From assembly GCF_016925615.1 (NCBI RefSeq), contig NZ_CP070499.1, positions 4,154,001-4,218,000 on the forward strand: 64,000 nucleotides of DNA, read 5' to 3'. The notes beneath the pieces were generated by a model that was given only the letters and a program-made list of their open reading frames with translations, was not told the DNA's origin and searched no databases. This DNA is from Natronosporangium hydrolyticum. Lineage in GTDB: Bacteria; Actinomycetota; Actinomycetes; Mycobacteriales; Micromonosporaceae. The translations under genes were made by a program, and so were the position numbers. Positions 9,821-18,752 of this stretch are shown here, in pieces; position 1 is the first letter of the stretch; each line of letters starts with the position of its first letter.

Positions 9821-12022
9821 TCAGGTCTTCTCGAGGTACTCCGCCCGCTCCTCGTCGACCAGGGCCTCAACCACCGCTGCCAGCCCCGGGTGCTCCGTCA
9901 GCTCGGGATCATCCGCCAGCAGCTGCTCCGCCTCGGTCCGCGCCTCCGCGATCAGGTCCGCGTCCTTCAGCAACGACAGCAGCCGCAGGTGCGAGCGCCG
10001 ACCCGACTGCATCGCGCCCAGCACATCACCCTCCCGCCGCTGCTCCACATCGAGCTCGGCCAGCTCGAAGCCGTCCAGTGTCGACGCGACCGCGGCCAAC
10101 CGTTCCCGGGCCGGGGTCTCCGCCTCCGCCTCGGTCACCAGCAGGCACAGCCCCGGCGCCGACCCGCGGCCCACCCGGCCCCGCAGCTGATGCAGCTGCG
10201 ACACCCCGAACCGGTCGGCGTCGAGCACGATCATCATGGTGGCGTTGGGGACATCCACCCCCACCTCGACCACTGTGGTGGAGACCACGACATCCACCTC
10301 ACCGGCGGCGAAGGCGCGCATCACCGCGTCCTTCTCGTCGGCCGGCAGCCGGCCGTGCAACACCCGCACCCGCAGCTCCGAGAGCGGCCCAGCGGCCAGC
10401 GATTCGGCCACCTCCAGCACCGCCAACGGCGGTCGGCGGGACTCGTCGGCCGACTCGGACTCAGGCCCCGGCGCCTCCTCCGGCTCCGTGTCACCGATCC
10501 GCGGGCAGACCACGTACACCTGGTGGCCGGCGGCGACCTCCTCACGGGCCCGCTGCCAGCCCCGTGCCAGCAGCGCCGGCTGTTCCGCCGCCGGCACCAC
10601 GTGGGTGGTGATCGGTGACCGGCCCCGCGGCAGCTCCCGCAGCGTGGAGACGGTCAGGTCACCGTAGACAGTCATCGCGACGGTACGCGGGATCGGGGTC
10701 GCGGTCATCACCAGCACATGCGGCGGCTGCTCGGCCTTGGCCCGCAACGCGTCCCGCTGCTCCACTCCGAACCGGTGCTGCTCGTCGACGATGACCAGCC
10801 CCAGATCCCGGAAGGCCACCTGGTCGTAGAGCAGCGCGTGGGTGCCGACCACGATCCCGGCCTCGCCGGAGGCGGCCGCCGCCAGCGCCCGCCGCCGGGC
10901 CGCCGCCGGCAGCGAGCCGGTGAGCAGCGCCAGCTGGGTGCCGTCGGTGTCGCCGGCCAGCTCACCGGCTCGGCCGAGCGGGCCCAGCAGCTCCGCCACG
11001 CCCCGATAGTGCTGGGCGGCGAGCACCTCCGTTGGTGCCAGCAGCGCCGCCTGCCCGCCGGCGTCGACCACCTGCAGCGCTGCCCGCAGCGCGCAGACCG
11101 TCTTGCCGGAGCCGACCTCGCCCTGCAGCAGCCGGTGCATCGGGTGCGACTGCGCCAGCTCGGCCGCCAGCTGCTCGCCGACCGCCTGTTGCCCGCCGGT
11201 CAGCTCGTACGGCAGCCGGGCGTCGAACGCGTCGAGGATGCCGCCGGCCTGGTACGGGCGGGGGGTGGCCGGCCAGGCTTCGGCGCGCCGGCGCCGCTGC
11301 ACCAGGGTCAGCTGCACCGCGAAGGCTTCGTCCCATTTCAGCCGCCGCCGGGCCGGAGCGAGCGTCTCCCAGGAGGTCGGCCGGTGGATGTCGCGCAGCG
11401 CGGCGCCGAGGTCGGCCAGCCGGCGGCCGCTGCGGATCGCCGCGGGCAGCGGGTCCGGTGGCATCGTCACCACATCCAGCACCATCCGGATCGCCTTGCT
11501 CAGCTCCCAGCTGGTGACCTCCTTTGTGGCCGGATAGATCGGGATCAGTTCGGCGGCGAAGTCTTCGGCGACCCTGTCTTCCGGCTCGTCGAGCAGCTCA
11601 TACTTCGGGTGCGCCAGTTGCCGTACCTGTTGCCGGCCGGAGCGGTAGTCGCTGACCTTGCCGGCGAACAGCCCCCACCGGCCCGGCGTCAGCGCCCGCT
11701 CCAGCCAGGCGAGTGAGTGTTTGCCGAAGAAGACCAGGGTGATGGTGCCGCCGCTGTCGTCGGTGACCACCGCCTCCAGCAGGCTGCCGGGGCGGTTGCG
11801 CATCCGGCGGGAACGGACCGACAGCACCCGGGCCTGGATGGTGACCTGTTCGTCGGCCTCCAGCGACCGGATGTCGGTGAGGCTGCCCCGCTGTTCGTAC
11901 CGGCGCGGCAGGTGGAACAGCAGCTCCCGGACCGTGTGCAGCTCCAGCTCCTTGCCGAGCTTCACATGGCCCTTTCCCACCACTTTCGACAACGGCGTGT
12001 CGAAGTCCACGACCGGGCTCAT
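9821..12022 (-). CDS. recG: ATP-dependent DNA helicase RecG
   Basis: 733 residues, near the usual RecG length. RecG remodels stalled replication forks and branch-migrates Holliday junctions. An N-terminal wedge/OB region contains HLPRRYEQRGSLTDI. The SF2 motor follows: Walker A GEVGSGKT near residue 303, DEQH box near 411 with the RecG-type DEQHRFGVEQRDAL, motif III TATPIPRT, and a C-terminal helicase domain with QLRGRVGRG. The ATG at 12022 overlaps the stop of the upstream DAK2-domain gene (ATGA), suggesting translational coupling. The same neighbour order is seen in mycobacteria. Confidence 0.97.
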   Translation of the reverse strand: MSPVVDFDTPLSKVVGKGHVKLGKELELHTVRELLFHLPRRYEQRGSLTDIRSLEADEQVTIQARVLSVRSRRMRNRPGSLLEAVVTDDSGGTITLVFFGKHSLAWLERALTPGRWGLFAGKVSDYRSGRQQVRQLAHPKYELLDEPEDRVAEDFAAELIPIYPATKEVTSWELSKAIRMVLDVVTMPPDPLPAAIRSGRRLADLGAALRDIHRPTSWETLAPARRRLKWDEAFAVQLTLVQRRRRAEAWPATPRPYQAGGILDAFDARLPYELTGGQQAVGEQLAAELAQSHPMHRLLQGEVGSGKTVCALRAALQVVDAGGQAALLAPTEVLAAQHYRGVAELLGPLGRAGELAGDTDGTQLALLTGSLPAAARRRALAAAASGEAGIVVGTHALLYDQVAFRDLGLVIVDEQHRFGVEQRDALRAKAEQPPHVLVMTATPIPRTVAMTVYGDLTVSTLRELPRGRSPITTHVVPAAEQPALLARGWQRAREEVAAGHQVYVVCPRIGDTEPEEAPGPESESADESRRPPLAVLEVAESLAAGPLSELRVRVLHGRLPADEKDAVMRAFAAGEVDVVVSTTVVEVGVDVPNATMMIVLDADRFGVSQLHQLRGRVGRGSAPGLCLLVTEAEAETPARERLAAVASTLDGFELAELDVEQRREGDVLGAMQSGRRSHLRLLSLLKDADLIAEARTEAEQLLADDPELTEHPGLAAVVEALVDEERAEYLEKT

Positions 12023-13698
12023 TCGACCCCCACCACCAGCGGGTAGTGGGGCTGGCCGGCCTGGTGCACCTGCGCCGTCACGAACGGCCAGCCACCGGCG
12101 AGATGGTCGGTGAGCAGCTCGGCCAACCCGGCCGGGGCGTCGGCGCCGAGCAGCAGGCTCACCAGCTCCCCACCGCCGCCGAGCAGCCGGTCCAGCAGCT
12201 GGCGGCAGACCTCGGCCAAATCCTCGCCGATCAGGTGCACCTCCCCCTCCACCAGCGCCAGTACGTCGCCGGTGCGGCAGCGGCCGGCGACGGTGAGCGC
12301 GTCCCGGCCGGCCCAGCACACTTCCGCGTACCGGCAGGCACCGGCGGCCTCGGCCATGGCGATGACGTCATCGTCGAAGCGGCGGTGCGGGTCGCGGACG
12401 GCGAGCGCGGCGAGCGCCTGCACCGGGGAGTGGGTGGGGATCACCGAGACCCGGATCTCCTCGGCCGCCGCCTCGGCGGCCGCAGTCGCCGCCACCGCCT
12501 GGGTGTTCGGGTCGTTGGGCAGCACCACCACCTCTGCCGCGCGGGTGGCGTGAACGGCGGCGAGCACCTCCTTGGTGGCGGGGGTGGGGCCGATCACCAC
12601 CGCACCCTCGGCGGTGAGCAGCTCGGCCAGGCCGGGGCCGCTGGCCACCACCACCGCGCCGCGGGCGGTCGCCAGCGGCGGCGTCGGCTCGGGTTCGTCG
12701 AATCTGGTCACGGCGATCTGATACGGCCGGCCAGCGGTGACGCCGGCCTCGATCGCCGCGCCGACGTCGTTGACGTGGACGTGCACCCGCCAGGTGCCGT
12801 CGCCGGTGCCGACCACCACCAGCGAGTCACCCAACCGCCCCAGGGTACGGCGCAGCGTAGTGACCGCGGCGTCGTCGGCGTCGAGCAGATACTGCACCTC
12901 GTAGGCGTACGCCAGCGAGCCGGCCTCCCGGCTGCGGGTCAGCGGGGTCGCCGGCGTCGACTGGGGCCGGTGACCCACAGCCGGCGCGGGCAACGCCGAG
13001 TCTTCGGTCAGCGTCGAGTCTTCGGTGAGCGTCGACAGCAGCGCATCGAGCAGCAGCACCAGCCCGCGCCCGCCAGCGTCGACCACACCGGCGGCGGCGA
13101 GCACCGGCAACTGCTGCGGGGTACGAGTCAGGGCGCCGGCGGCCGACTCGGCAGCGGCCCGGACCACCGTGGTCAGAGCGTCGGCGGTCGGGGCACCGTC
13201 GGCGGCCAGATCCTCGGCGTGGTCGGTCGCGGCCCGGGCGGCGACCCGGGCCACGGTGAGGATGGTGCCCTCCACCGGTTCAGCGACCGCGGCGTAGCTG
13301 GCCTTCGCGGCGGCGGCCAACGCCTCGGCGAACTCGGCACCGCCGGGCTGCCGGTCGGCGGCCGCCTGCTCGTCGCCGCGGGTCTGCTCAGCGGCGGTGA
13401 GGGCGTCCGCGAGCCCGCGCAGCAGCTGGGCGATGATCACGCCGGAGTTGCCCCGGGCGCCGAGCAGCGCCCCGCGGGCCGCCACCCGCAAGGTGGCGGC
13501 GGCCGACTCGCCGGCCGTGGGGTGATCGGCCAGCACATGCTCGGCGGCGGCAAGGGTGAGCAGCAGGTTCGTCCCGGTGTCGCCGTCCGGGACGGGGTAG
13601 ACGTTGAGGTCGTTGATCTCCTGCTCGTGCCGACCGAGCGCTGCGGTGGCGGCGGCGCACCAGCGGCGCACCACGGCAGCGTCCAACGTCTCGGGCAC
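12019..13698 (-). CDS. DAK2 domain protein, FakA/YloV-like
   Basis: 559 residues. The DhaL/DAK2 signature [13 protein letters not shown] at residues 32-44 binds the Mg-ADP phosphates. The rest follows the FakA layout: an N-terminal kinase domain with RGNSGVI, a middle domain, and a C-terminal domain with VVLPNDPN and [10 protein letters not shown]. In Firmicutes FakA phosphorylates fatty acids carried by FakB; in actinobacteria the partner and substrate are not established, so kinase activity is a family-based inference. It forms an overlapping pair with recG and is divergent from rpmB. Confidence 0.88.
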   Translation of the reverse strand: MPETLDAAVVRRWCAAATAALGRHEQEINDLNVYPVPDGDTGTNLLLTLAAAEHVLADHPTAGESAAATLRVAARGALLGARGNSGVIIAQLLRGLADALTAAEQTRGDEQAAADRQPGGAEFAEALAAAAKASYAAVAEPVEGTILTVARVAARAATDHAEDLAADGAPTADALTTVVRAAAESAAGALTRTPQQLPVLAAAGVVDAGGRGLVLLLDALLSTLTEDSTLTEDSALPAPAVGHRPQSTPATPLTRSREAGSLAYAYEVQYLLDADDAAVTTLRRTLGRLGDSLVVVGTGDGTWRVHVHVNDVGAAIEAGVTAGRPYQIAVTRFDEPEPTPPLATARGAVVVASGPGLAELLTAEGAVVIGPTPATKEVLAAVHATRAAEVVVLPNDPNTQAVAATAAAEAAAEEIRVSVIPTHSPVQALAALAVRDPHRRFDDDVIAMAEAAGACRYAEVCWAGRDALTVAGRCRTGDVLALVEGEVHLIGEDLAEVCRQLLDRLLGGGGELVSLLLGADAPAGLAELLTDHLAGGWPFVTAQVHQAGQPHYPLVVGVE

Positions 13699-13868
13699 CG
13701 TGGCAGTCTAGTGGCGGCGACGCGTTGCGGCGGGCCGGCGCGGCCCGGTTGGCCGCCGGCCGGCAGGGTCAGGTAATCTGTTCCGGTTGCCCGCCGAGGG
13801 TGGGCTGGCGCGCGCGTCGACCCCGGCGCCGCACCCCACCACTCGCCACGAGTTTTCAGGAGAGTCCC

Positions 13869-14060
13869 GTGTCCCACGTGTGCGACGTCTGCGGCAAGAA
13901 GCCGGGTTTCGGCAACAACGTGTCCCACTCGCACCGCCGGACCCGGCGCCGCTGGCTGCCGAACATCCAGATGGTCCGCACCCCGGCCGGTGGCGGCACC
14001 ACTCGCAAGATGCGCGTGTGCACCTCGTGCCTGAAGGCCGGCAAGGTCGCCCGCGCCTGA
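13869..14060 (+). CDS. rpmB: 50S ribosomal protein L28
   Basis: 63 residues from a GTG at 13869 preceded by AGGAGA. It is the zinc-binding form: CDVCGKKP at the N-terminus and CTSCLKAG near the C-terminus supply two CxxC knuckles. The conserved L28 core [19 protein letters not shown] is intact. It is convergent with the GNAT gene; a terminator-like hairpin 80 bp downstream sits in the GNAT 3' coding end. Confidence 0.97.
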   Translation: MSHVCDVCGKKPGFGNNVSHSHRRTRRRWLPNIQMVRTPAGGGTTRKMRVCTSCLKAGKVARA

Positions 14061-14130
14061 TCCGGCGCCGCTGGTGGGGCGCCGCTGCGCCCCTGCCCCG
14101 GCAAACCTCGCGGTCGCTAGCTGGCCACCG

Positions 14131-14598
14131 CTACAGAGTCCGCCCCAGGGAGATCACTCCTGGGGCGTCTTTGTAGTACCCGAAGTGCGGGATCGGCTCG
14201 TACCCCCGCGACCGGTAGAGCGTCACCGCCTCCGGCTGCTTGTCGCCGCACTCCAGAATCATCCTGGTCCGCCCATGCTGGCGGGCCGCCTGCTCGACCG
14301 CCTCGAGCAACCGCCGCGCCACCCCTCGGCCGCGGGCAGCCGGGGCGACGTACATCCGCTTCAGCTCCGCCACGGCCCGGTCCTGGGCGTAGCCGCGCCA
14401 GCCACCGCAGCCCACCCCCTCACCGGCCAGGTACGCGACGAAGAACCCGCCCTCCGGCGGGCGGAACTGCGTCGGCGCCACCGGCGTCTGGTCGCCCGGT
14501 CCCCCGTACCGCTGGCCCAGATCGGCCAGCGCCGCCGTCACCAGTTGCTGCGCCGCCGGGTCGTCATACCCCACCGGCCGGATCTCCACCTCGGTCAC
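14131..14598 (-). CDS. GNAT family N-acetyltransferase
   Basis: 155 residues. The acetyl-CoA binding motif A is clear: LKRMYVAPAARGRGVARRLL at about residues 79-98 (RGRGVA pyrophosphate loop), followed by the motif B region EAVTLYRSRGYEPIPHFGYY. This is the single-domain GCN5-related fold. The acceptor is unknown. Its last codons double as a hairpin that may terminate rpmB transcription. Confidence 0.9.
   Translation of the reverse strand: MTEVEIRPVGYDDPAAQQLVTAALADLGQRYGGPGDQTPVAPTQFRPPEGGFFVAYLAGEGVGCGGWRGYAQDRAVAELKRMYVAPAARGRGVARRLLEAVEQAARQHGRTRMILECGDKQPEAVTLYRSRGYEPIPHFGYYKDAPGVISLGRTL
14141..14174 (+). terminator. probable rpmB terminator embedded in the GNAT 3' coding end
   Basis: A 9-bp stem CGCCCCAGG (14141-14149) and CCTGGGGCG (14159-14167), extendable inward with one bulge, is followed on the plus strand by TCTTTGT. 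It lies 80 bp after the rpmB stop, in the last coding codons of the convergent GNAT gene. Confidence 0.6.
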
Positions 14599-14639
14599 GG
14601 CTCCGAGGCTACGCGGCCTCTAACCGGGGTGGTCAGCCA

Positions 14640-15602
14640 CTAGTTCGCCCGGAAATGGTCCCATCCGGCCGGGCCGGCGTGCGGCTTACCATCGACGGTC
14701 ACCCCGGAGCCGACCTGCACCGAGCCGATCAGCCGCCACTCCTCCGGCAGCAGCGTGTTCTCGGGGAACGTCGCCACTAACGGGTGATCGTCCCCGCCGG
14801 CGAAGACCCAGTCGTACGGGTCGACCCCGAGCGCGTCGGCGGCGTTGCGCAGCTGGTCGGGCAGGCTGAAGACGTTCCGCCGCAGATCTACCGCCACCCC
14901 GCTGGCGGTGGCGATGTGCCCCAGATCTGCGAGCAGCCCGTCCGAGATGTCGATCATCGAGGTGGCGCCGAGCATCGCCGCGGCTGGCCCGACGTGGTAC
15001 GGCACCTCCGGCCGGCGGTACGCCTCCACCAGCAGCCGGGGCGACCGGAAACCCCGCGACAGCACGGTGTAGCCGGCTGCCGCGTAGCCGACCCGACCGG
15101 CCATCGCCACCACGTCGCCGGGCCGGGCCCCGCTGCGGGTCACCGGCGCCAGCCCGGCGAGATCCCCGAGCGCGGTAACCGAGACGGTCAGCGTCGGGCT
15201 GGCGGAGATATCCCCGCCGACCAGCCCCGCCCCGACCGTCGCCGCCTCGGCCACCATCCCGTCGATCAGCCCGTCTACCCAGCTGGCCTCCAGATCCGGT
15301 GGGGTACACAACGCCACCAGCAACGCCGTGGGGGTCGCCCCCATCGCCGCGATGTCGGCCAGGTTCGCCGCGGCGGCCCGGTGCCCGATATCCACCGGAC
15401 TCGACCAGTCCCGCCGAAAATGTCTCCCGGCGACGAGCACGTCGGTGGAGGCGACCACCCGCGCATCCGGCGCGGCCACCACCGCCGCGTCATCTCCCGG
15501 TCCGAGCAGCACACCTGCTCCGGACCGGCCACCCGCCGCCGGCCCCAGGCGGGCGGTAATCCGCTCGATGAGGCCGAACTCTCCGGTCTGCGTCACACTC
15601 AT
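14640..15602 (-). CDS. thiL: thiamine-monophosphate kinase
   Basis: 320 residues; phosphorylates thiamine monophosphate to the pyrophosphate cofactor. AIRS/ThiL-family motifs: GPGDDAAVV at residues 34-42 (Mg/ATP binding), STDVLVAGRHFRRDW, NLADIAAMGATP, GGDISASP, ISDGLLADLGH and a terminal GGDDHPLVATFP. The ATG at 15602 has GTAGGAGA upstream. The terminal motif reads GGDDHPL where GGDDYEL is more usual; the GDD is retained. It is divergent from the small AsnC-type gene. Confidence 0.96.
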   Translation of the reverse strand: MSVTQTGEFGLIERITARLGPAAGGRSGAGVLLGPGDDAAVVAAPDARVVASTDVLVAGRHFRRDWSSPVDIGHRAAAANLADIAAMGATPTALLVALCTPPDLEASWVDGLIDGMVAEAATVGAGLVGGDISASPTLTVSVTALGDLAGLAPVTRSGARPGDVVAMAGRVGYAAAGYTVLSRGFRSPRLLVEAYRRPEVPYHVGPAAAMLGATSMIDISDGLLADLGHIATASGVAVDLRRNVFSLPDQLRNAADALGVDPYDWVFAGGDDHPLVATFPENTLLPEEWRLIGSVQVGSGVTVDGKPHAGPAGWDHFRAN

Positions 15603-15685
15603 GGCAATCTCCTACCCCTACGAACCCTGTCCCGTACGGTAGTTTCACGGGCAAGCCCACGCCGGTGGTGGAAGGAGGGCGTGTC

Positions 15686-15919
15686 GTGGTTCAGGCTTAC
15701 ATCCTGATCCAGACCGAGGTCGGCAAAGCCCGTGAGGTGGCGGCCGAGATCGCTCAGGTCGACGGGGTGGTCAGGGTGGACGCCGTGACCGGCCCCTACG
15801 ACGTGGTCGTCTTGGGCGAGGCCCGCAACGTCGACGAACTCGGCAAGATGATCGTCAGCCGGGTGCAACTGGTGTCCGGCATCACCCGCACCCTCACCTG
15901 CTCGGTGGTGCACCTCTGA
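15686..15919 (+). CDS. stand-alone Lrp/AsnC ligand-binding (RAM) domain protein
   Basis: 77 residues from the GTG at 15686, placed about 7 bp after GGAGGG. The whole protein is one RAM domain (VQAYILIQTEVGKAREVA, then VVRVDAVTGPYDVVVLGEA); no helix-turn-helix is present. Such proteins assemble as rings and bind amino acids or act as effector modules for Lrp-type regulators. Its partner is unknown. It lies 20 bp before the DUF3515 gene. Confidence 0.88.
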   Translation: MVQAYILIQTEVGKAREVAAEIAQVDGVVRVDAVTGPYDVVVLGEARNVDELGKMIVSRVQLVSGITRTLTCSVVHL

Positions 15920-15939
15920 CCGAGTGATAGACGTAAGGG

Positions 15940-16515
15940 GTGGCTGATCAGGTTTCCCGCTCCGCTGCCAAACTGGCGGCGTTGATCGCAGTGCCGTTGG
16001 CCCTGCTCGCGGGCTTCGGCACGTTCCTGCTGCTGGGCAACGCGTTCGCCGAGCCCGACCCGACCACCCAACCCACGCCCACCGAGACCGCCCCGGCTGA
16101 CCCGCCGCCGGCCGAGCCGGTGGCGATGCCGGCGCGGGACCTCGGCGAATGGGACGAGACGGTCTGCCGGGCGCTGCTCTCCCAGTTGCCGCAGGAGCTC
16201 GAAGGCCTACCGCAACGGCTGGTCACCGAGGGCCCGGAGCAGAACGCCGCCTACGGCGAGCCGCCGATCACCGTGGCCTGCGGGGTCGAACCGGTCGAGA
16301 TCGACCCGACCGACATGGTCTTCCCGCAGGACGGGGTGTGCTGGCACGCCGAGGAGTTCCCGGAGCAGAGCGTGTGGACCACCCTGGACCGCGAGGTGCC
16401 GGTGCAGGTCCACGTGCCGGCCGCCTACGACGGACCCTTCCAGCAGGTGGGGGCGCTCAATCAGACCATCACCCAGACGATCCGGTCGGCCGACGAGGCC
16501 CCGGCCGGCTGCTGA
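15940..16515 (+). CDS. DUF3515 family membrane-anchored protein
   Basis: 191 residues from a GTG at 15940. One N-terminal membrane segment (LAALIAVPLALLAGFGTFLL), a Pro/Thr-rich linker, then an extracytoplasmic domain with three cysteines (VCRALL, VACGVEP, GVCWHAEE) and a terminal Cys. This matches the Rv2980-type DUF3515 family, consistently found next to ddl in actinobacteria. Function is unknown. Confidence 0.85.
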   Translation: MADQVSRSAAKLAALIAVPLALLAGFGTFLLLGNAFAEPDPTTQPTPTETAPADPPPAEPVAMPARDLGEWDETVCRALLSQLPQELEGLPQRLVTEGPEQNAAYGEPPITVACGVEPVEIDPTDMVFPQDGVCWHAEEFPEQSVWTTLDREVPVQVHVPAAYDGPFQQVGALNQTITQTIRSADEAPAGC

Positions 16516-16552
16516 CTCCGGCCCACCGGCCGGGCGCCCGGCGCCCGGCGCC

Positions 16553-16608
16553 AAGATCATGGTGACTAGGTGGCTGCTATAGCAGCCAGAGAATCACTTT
16601 GATCATGG
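16553..16608. repeat. 56-bp imperfect palindrome between DUF3515 and ddl
   Basis: The centre TGGCTGCTATAGCAGCCA (16571-16588) is a perfect 18-bp palindrome. Flanks GATCATGGTGACT and its diverged mirror AATCACTTTGATC extend the symmetry. It lies between two convergent genes and has no U-tract. It may be a bidirectional terminator or a REP-type repeat; no second full copy exists in the window. Confidence 0.6.
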
Positions 16609-16647
16609 GAGGTCCAGGCGGGGCGGACGGACGACGGGCGACGGTGC

Positions 16648-17730
16648 TCAGCGGGCGAGGGCGGTCCGGATCAGCCGGGCTACCAGCTTCGGGTAGGGCA
16701 ACCCGCTCGCTGCCCACACCCGGGGGAAGACGCTGCTCGGAGTGAACCCCGGCATCGTATTCAGCTCATTGAAGTAGACGTCCAGCTCCGCAGTGACGAA
16801 GAAATCCACCCGGGCCAGGCCCGCGCAGTCCAACGCCGTGAAGATCGTCGTGGCGTACCGCTGGAGTTGGGCGGTCACCCGCTCCGGCAACGGCGCCGGA
16901 ATCTCCATCTCCAGCGAGTCGTCCAGATACTTCGCCTCGAAGTCGTAGAACTCGTGGCCGGCCGCCGGCCGGACCTCCGCGAGCTGGCTGGCCTCCGGCT
17001 CACCGCCCTGCTCCCCAGCTAACACCCCGCACTCGATCTCCCGGCCCACGACCGCCGCCTCGACCAGCACCTTCGAATCGACCTCCCGGGCGACCGCGAG
17101 CGCGTCGTCGAACTGCGCCCAGTCGGTCACCTTGGTGATGCCGAACGACGATCCGGCCCGCGACGGTTTCACGAAGACCGGCAGCCCCAACCGCTCCCGC
17201 TCGGTCGCCGGCAGCGACGCGCCGGCCCGCAGCACCGCGTAGGGGCCGACCGGGATCCCGGCGGCGACCGCCAACTGCTTGCTGAACTCCTTGTCCATCG
17301 CCGCGGCTGAGGCGAAGACCCCCGACCCCACGTACGGCACGCCGGCCATCTCCAGCAGGCCCTGGATGGTGCCGTCCTCTCCGTAGGCGCCGTGCAGCAC
17401 CGGGAAGACCAGATCCACCTCCCCCAGGGCGCTGACCGCGTCGGTGGCGGCCAAAACCAGCCTGCCCCGGGCGGTCGGGTCCGGCGGCAGCATCACCGGG
17501 CTGCCGGCGGCCTCGGTGACCTCGGGCAGCGTCCGCCCCTGGAGTTCCAGCTGGCTGCGCTCGCCGGTGGTGAGCACCCACTGCCCGGCGCGGGTGATAC
17601 CGATCGGCACCACCTCGAACTCGTCGGGATCAATCGCGTTCAGCACACTGCCGGCGGTCAGGCACGAGATCGCGTGCTCTGCGCTCCGTCCGCCGAACAC
17701 CAGCGCCACCCGGGTCTTCTTCCCGTTCAC
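16648..17730 (-). CDS. ddl: D-alanine--D-alanine ligase
   Basis: 360 residues from a GTG at 17730 preceded by GGATGGGGGTGG. It joins two D-Ala for peptidoglycan precursors in the cytoplasm. ATP-grasp features in order: VALVFGGRSAEHAIS at the N-terminus, VFPVLHGAYGEDGTIQG, PYVGSGVFASAAAMDKE, KPSRAGSSFGI near residue 188, RVDFF, and Mg-binding NELNTMPGFTPSS near residue 322. It is convergent with the DUF3515 gene and divergent from a phosphatase-like gene. Confidence 0.96.
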   Translation of the reverse strand: MNGKKTRVALVFGGRSAEHAISCLTAGSVLNAIDPDEFEVVPIGITRAGQWVLTTGERSQLELQGRTLPEVTEAAGSPVMLPPDPTARGRLVLAATDAVSALGEVDLVFPVLHGAYGEDGTIQGLLEMAGVPYVGSGVFASAAAMDKEFSKQLAVAAGIPVGPYAVLRAGASLPATERERLGLPVFVKPSRAGSSFGITKVTDWAQFDDALAVAREVDSKVLVEAAVVGREIECGVLAGEQGGEPEASQLAEVRPAAGHEFYDFEAKYLDDSLEMEIPAPLPERVTAQLQRYATTIFTALDCAGLARVDFFVTAELDVYFNELNTMPGFTPSSVFPRVWAASGLPYPKLVARLIRTALAR

Positions 17731-17819
17731 CGGCCACCCCCATCCGCTCGCTTCCGCGCCGACCCTACCCTTGGAGATCAACCACCGGAGCCACGATCTC
17801 CAACCGACAAGGATGAGCA

Positions 17820-18317
17820 ATGCGCGCCACCCTGCACCTGATCGACGGGCCTGGCCCGGGCCGGCTCGCCACCATGGCCCACCCCGCCGGCGGCGAGCAG
17901 CTCTCCGCGAGCATGACCGCGCTGGCGGAGGCCGGCGTGGCCACCCTGGTCTGCGCGCTGACCGACGATGAGCTGGCCAGGCTGGAGCTGACCGGGGCGC
18001 CCGGCGCCGCCGCCACCGCCGGGTTGACGTATGTGCGGTTCCCGATCCCCGACCGCACCACACCGCAAGCCCACCAGCTGCCGGCGGTCAGCGATCTCGC
18101 CGACCAACTCGCCGGGGAGGTCCGAGCCGGCCGGTACGTGGCGACCCACTGCTGGGCCGGGATCGGCCGCTCCTCGCTGCTGGCCGGGGCGACCCTGGTA
18201 CGGCTCGGTTTCTCCCCGGCGGAGTCGTGGCAGCGGATCCGGGCGGCGCGTGGCCTGCCGGTGCCGGACAGCGCCGACCAGGAGCGGTGGCTGTTCAGGT
18301 TTGCCGAGGCTGAGTAG
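17820..18317 (+). CDS. protein-tyrosine/dual-specificity phosphatase-like protein
   Basis: 165 residues. The Cys-based phosphatase loop HCWAGIGRSS gives the CX5R motif with Cys111 and Arg117. A general-acid region FPIPDRTTPQ lies near residues 74-83. The rest is a compact DSP/PTP fold with LSASMTALAEAGVATLV at the start. The substrate is unknown. It is divergent from ddl; 435 bp of leader separates it from mgtE. Confidence 0.85.
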   Translation: MRATLHLIDGPGPGRLATMAHPAGGEQLSASMTALAEAGVATLVCALTDDELARLELTGAPGAAATAGLTYVRFPIPDRTTPQAHQLPAVSDLADQLAGEVRAGRYVATHCWAGIGRSSLLAGATLVRLGFSPAESWQRIRAARGLPVPDSADQERWLFRFAEAE

Positions 18318-18752
18318 AGGCCGGGTAGTCGCGGCGTTTTCGGCCGAGATACACTCCCGTACGGCGTGGTCCTTCTCCGCGTCGACTCCTGACATCTGCC
18401 GGCGGCCACGACGCTCGCGTCCCGGACCGTCGCGCATGTTCTGCTTGCCGGACACGTCTTGCGGTGTCCGCTGGCACTGAGGGCAAGGAGGTGACCACCG
18501 TGGCCGACGGTGACAGTAGTCGCCGGCACCGTGCTGGCAGCAGTGGTGGTCGTCTCCCCCGCTCAGCCAGCTCGGTGCGATAGCCACTGCTACCACTACC
18601 AGCCGCCGCGCTATAGCTGACCGTCGGCTGGTCGCTGCAACCACGTCCACGTCCGGTCCCGCTTCACCCCGCGGGGCTGGCGGATTGTGCGCGTCTGCCC
18701 AGTGGCGCTGGCATCGGCAACACCCGGCGACCGCACAGCGAGGGGGAACATC
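18318..18752 (+). other. 435-bp non-coding leader upstream of mgtE
   Basis: There is no long gene here. It holds a hairpin CGGACAC/GTGTCCG (18449-18455 with 18464-18470), a strong AAGGAGGTGA ribosome-binding sequence at 18484-18493, and a candidate 36-residue ORF. A known M-box consensus was not recognised. The length suggests a regulatory leader for the Mg2+ transporter. Confidence 0.45.
18510..18620 (+). CDS. candidate 36-residue hydrophobic peptide in the mgtE leader
   Basis: GTG start, TGA stop. It has a signal-like hydrophobic stretch (TVLAAVVVV), an SPAQPA cleavage-like region, then a tail RCDSHCYHYQPPRYS with two Cys, two His and three Tyr. The strong AGGAGG lies 20 bp upstream, too far for an ideal start; a second frame from GTG 18499 (27 codons) has better spacing but no obvious character. 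Coding is uncertain. It could be a secreted peptide, a leader peptide or chance. Confidence 0.25.
   Translation: MTVVAGTVLAAVVVVSPAQPARCDSHCYHYQPPRYS

Noticed and set aside
18318-18752. M-box Mg2+ riboswitch in the mgtE leader
   Set aside because: I could not identify the conserved M-box loops; only generic hairpins are seen.
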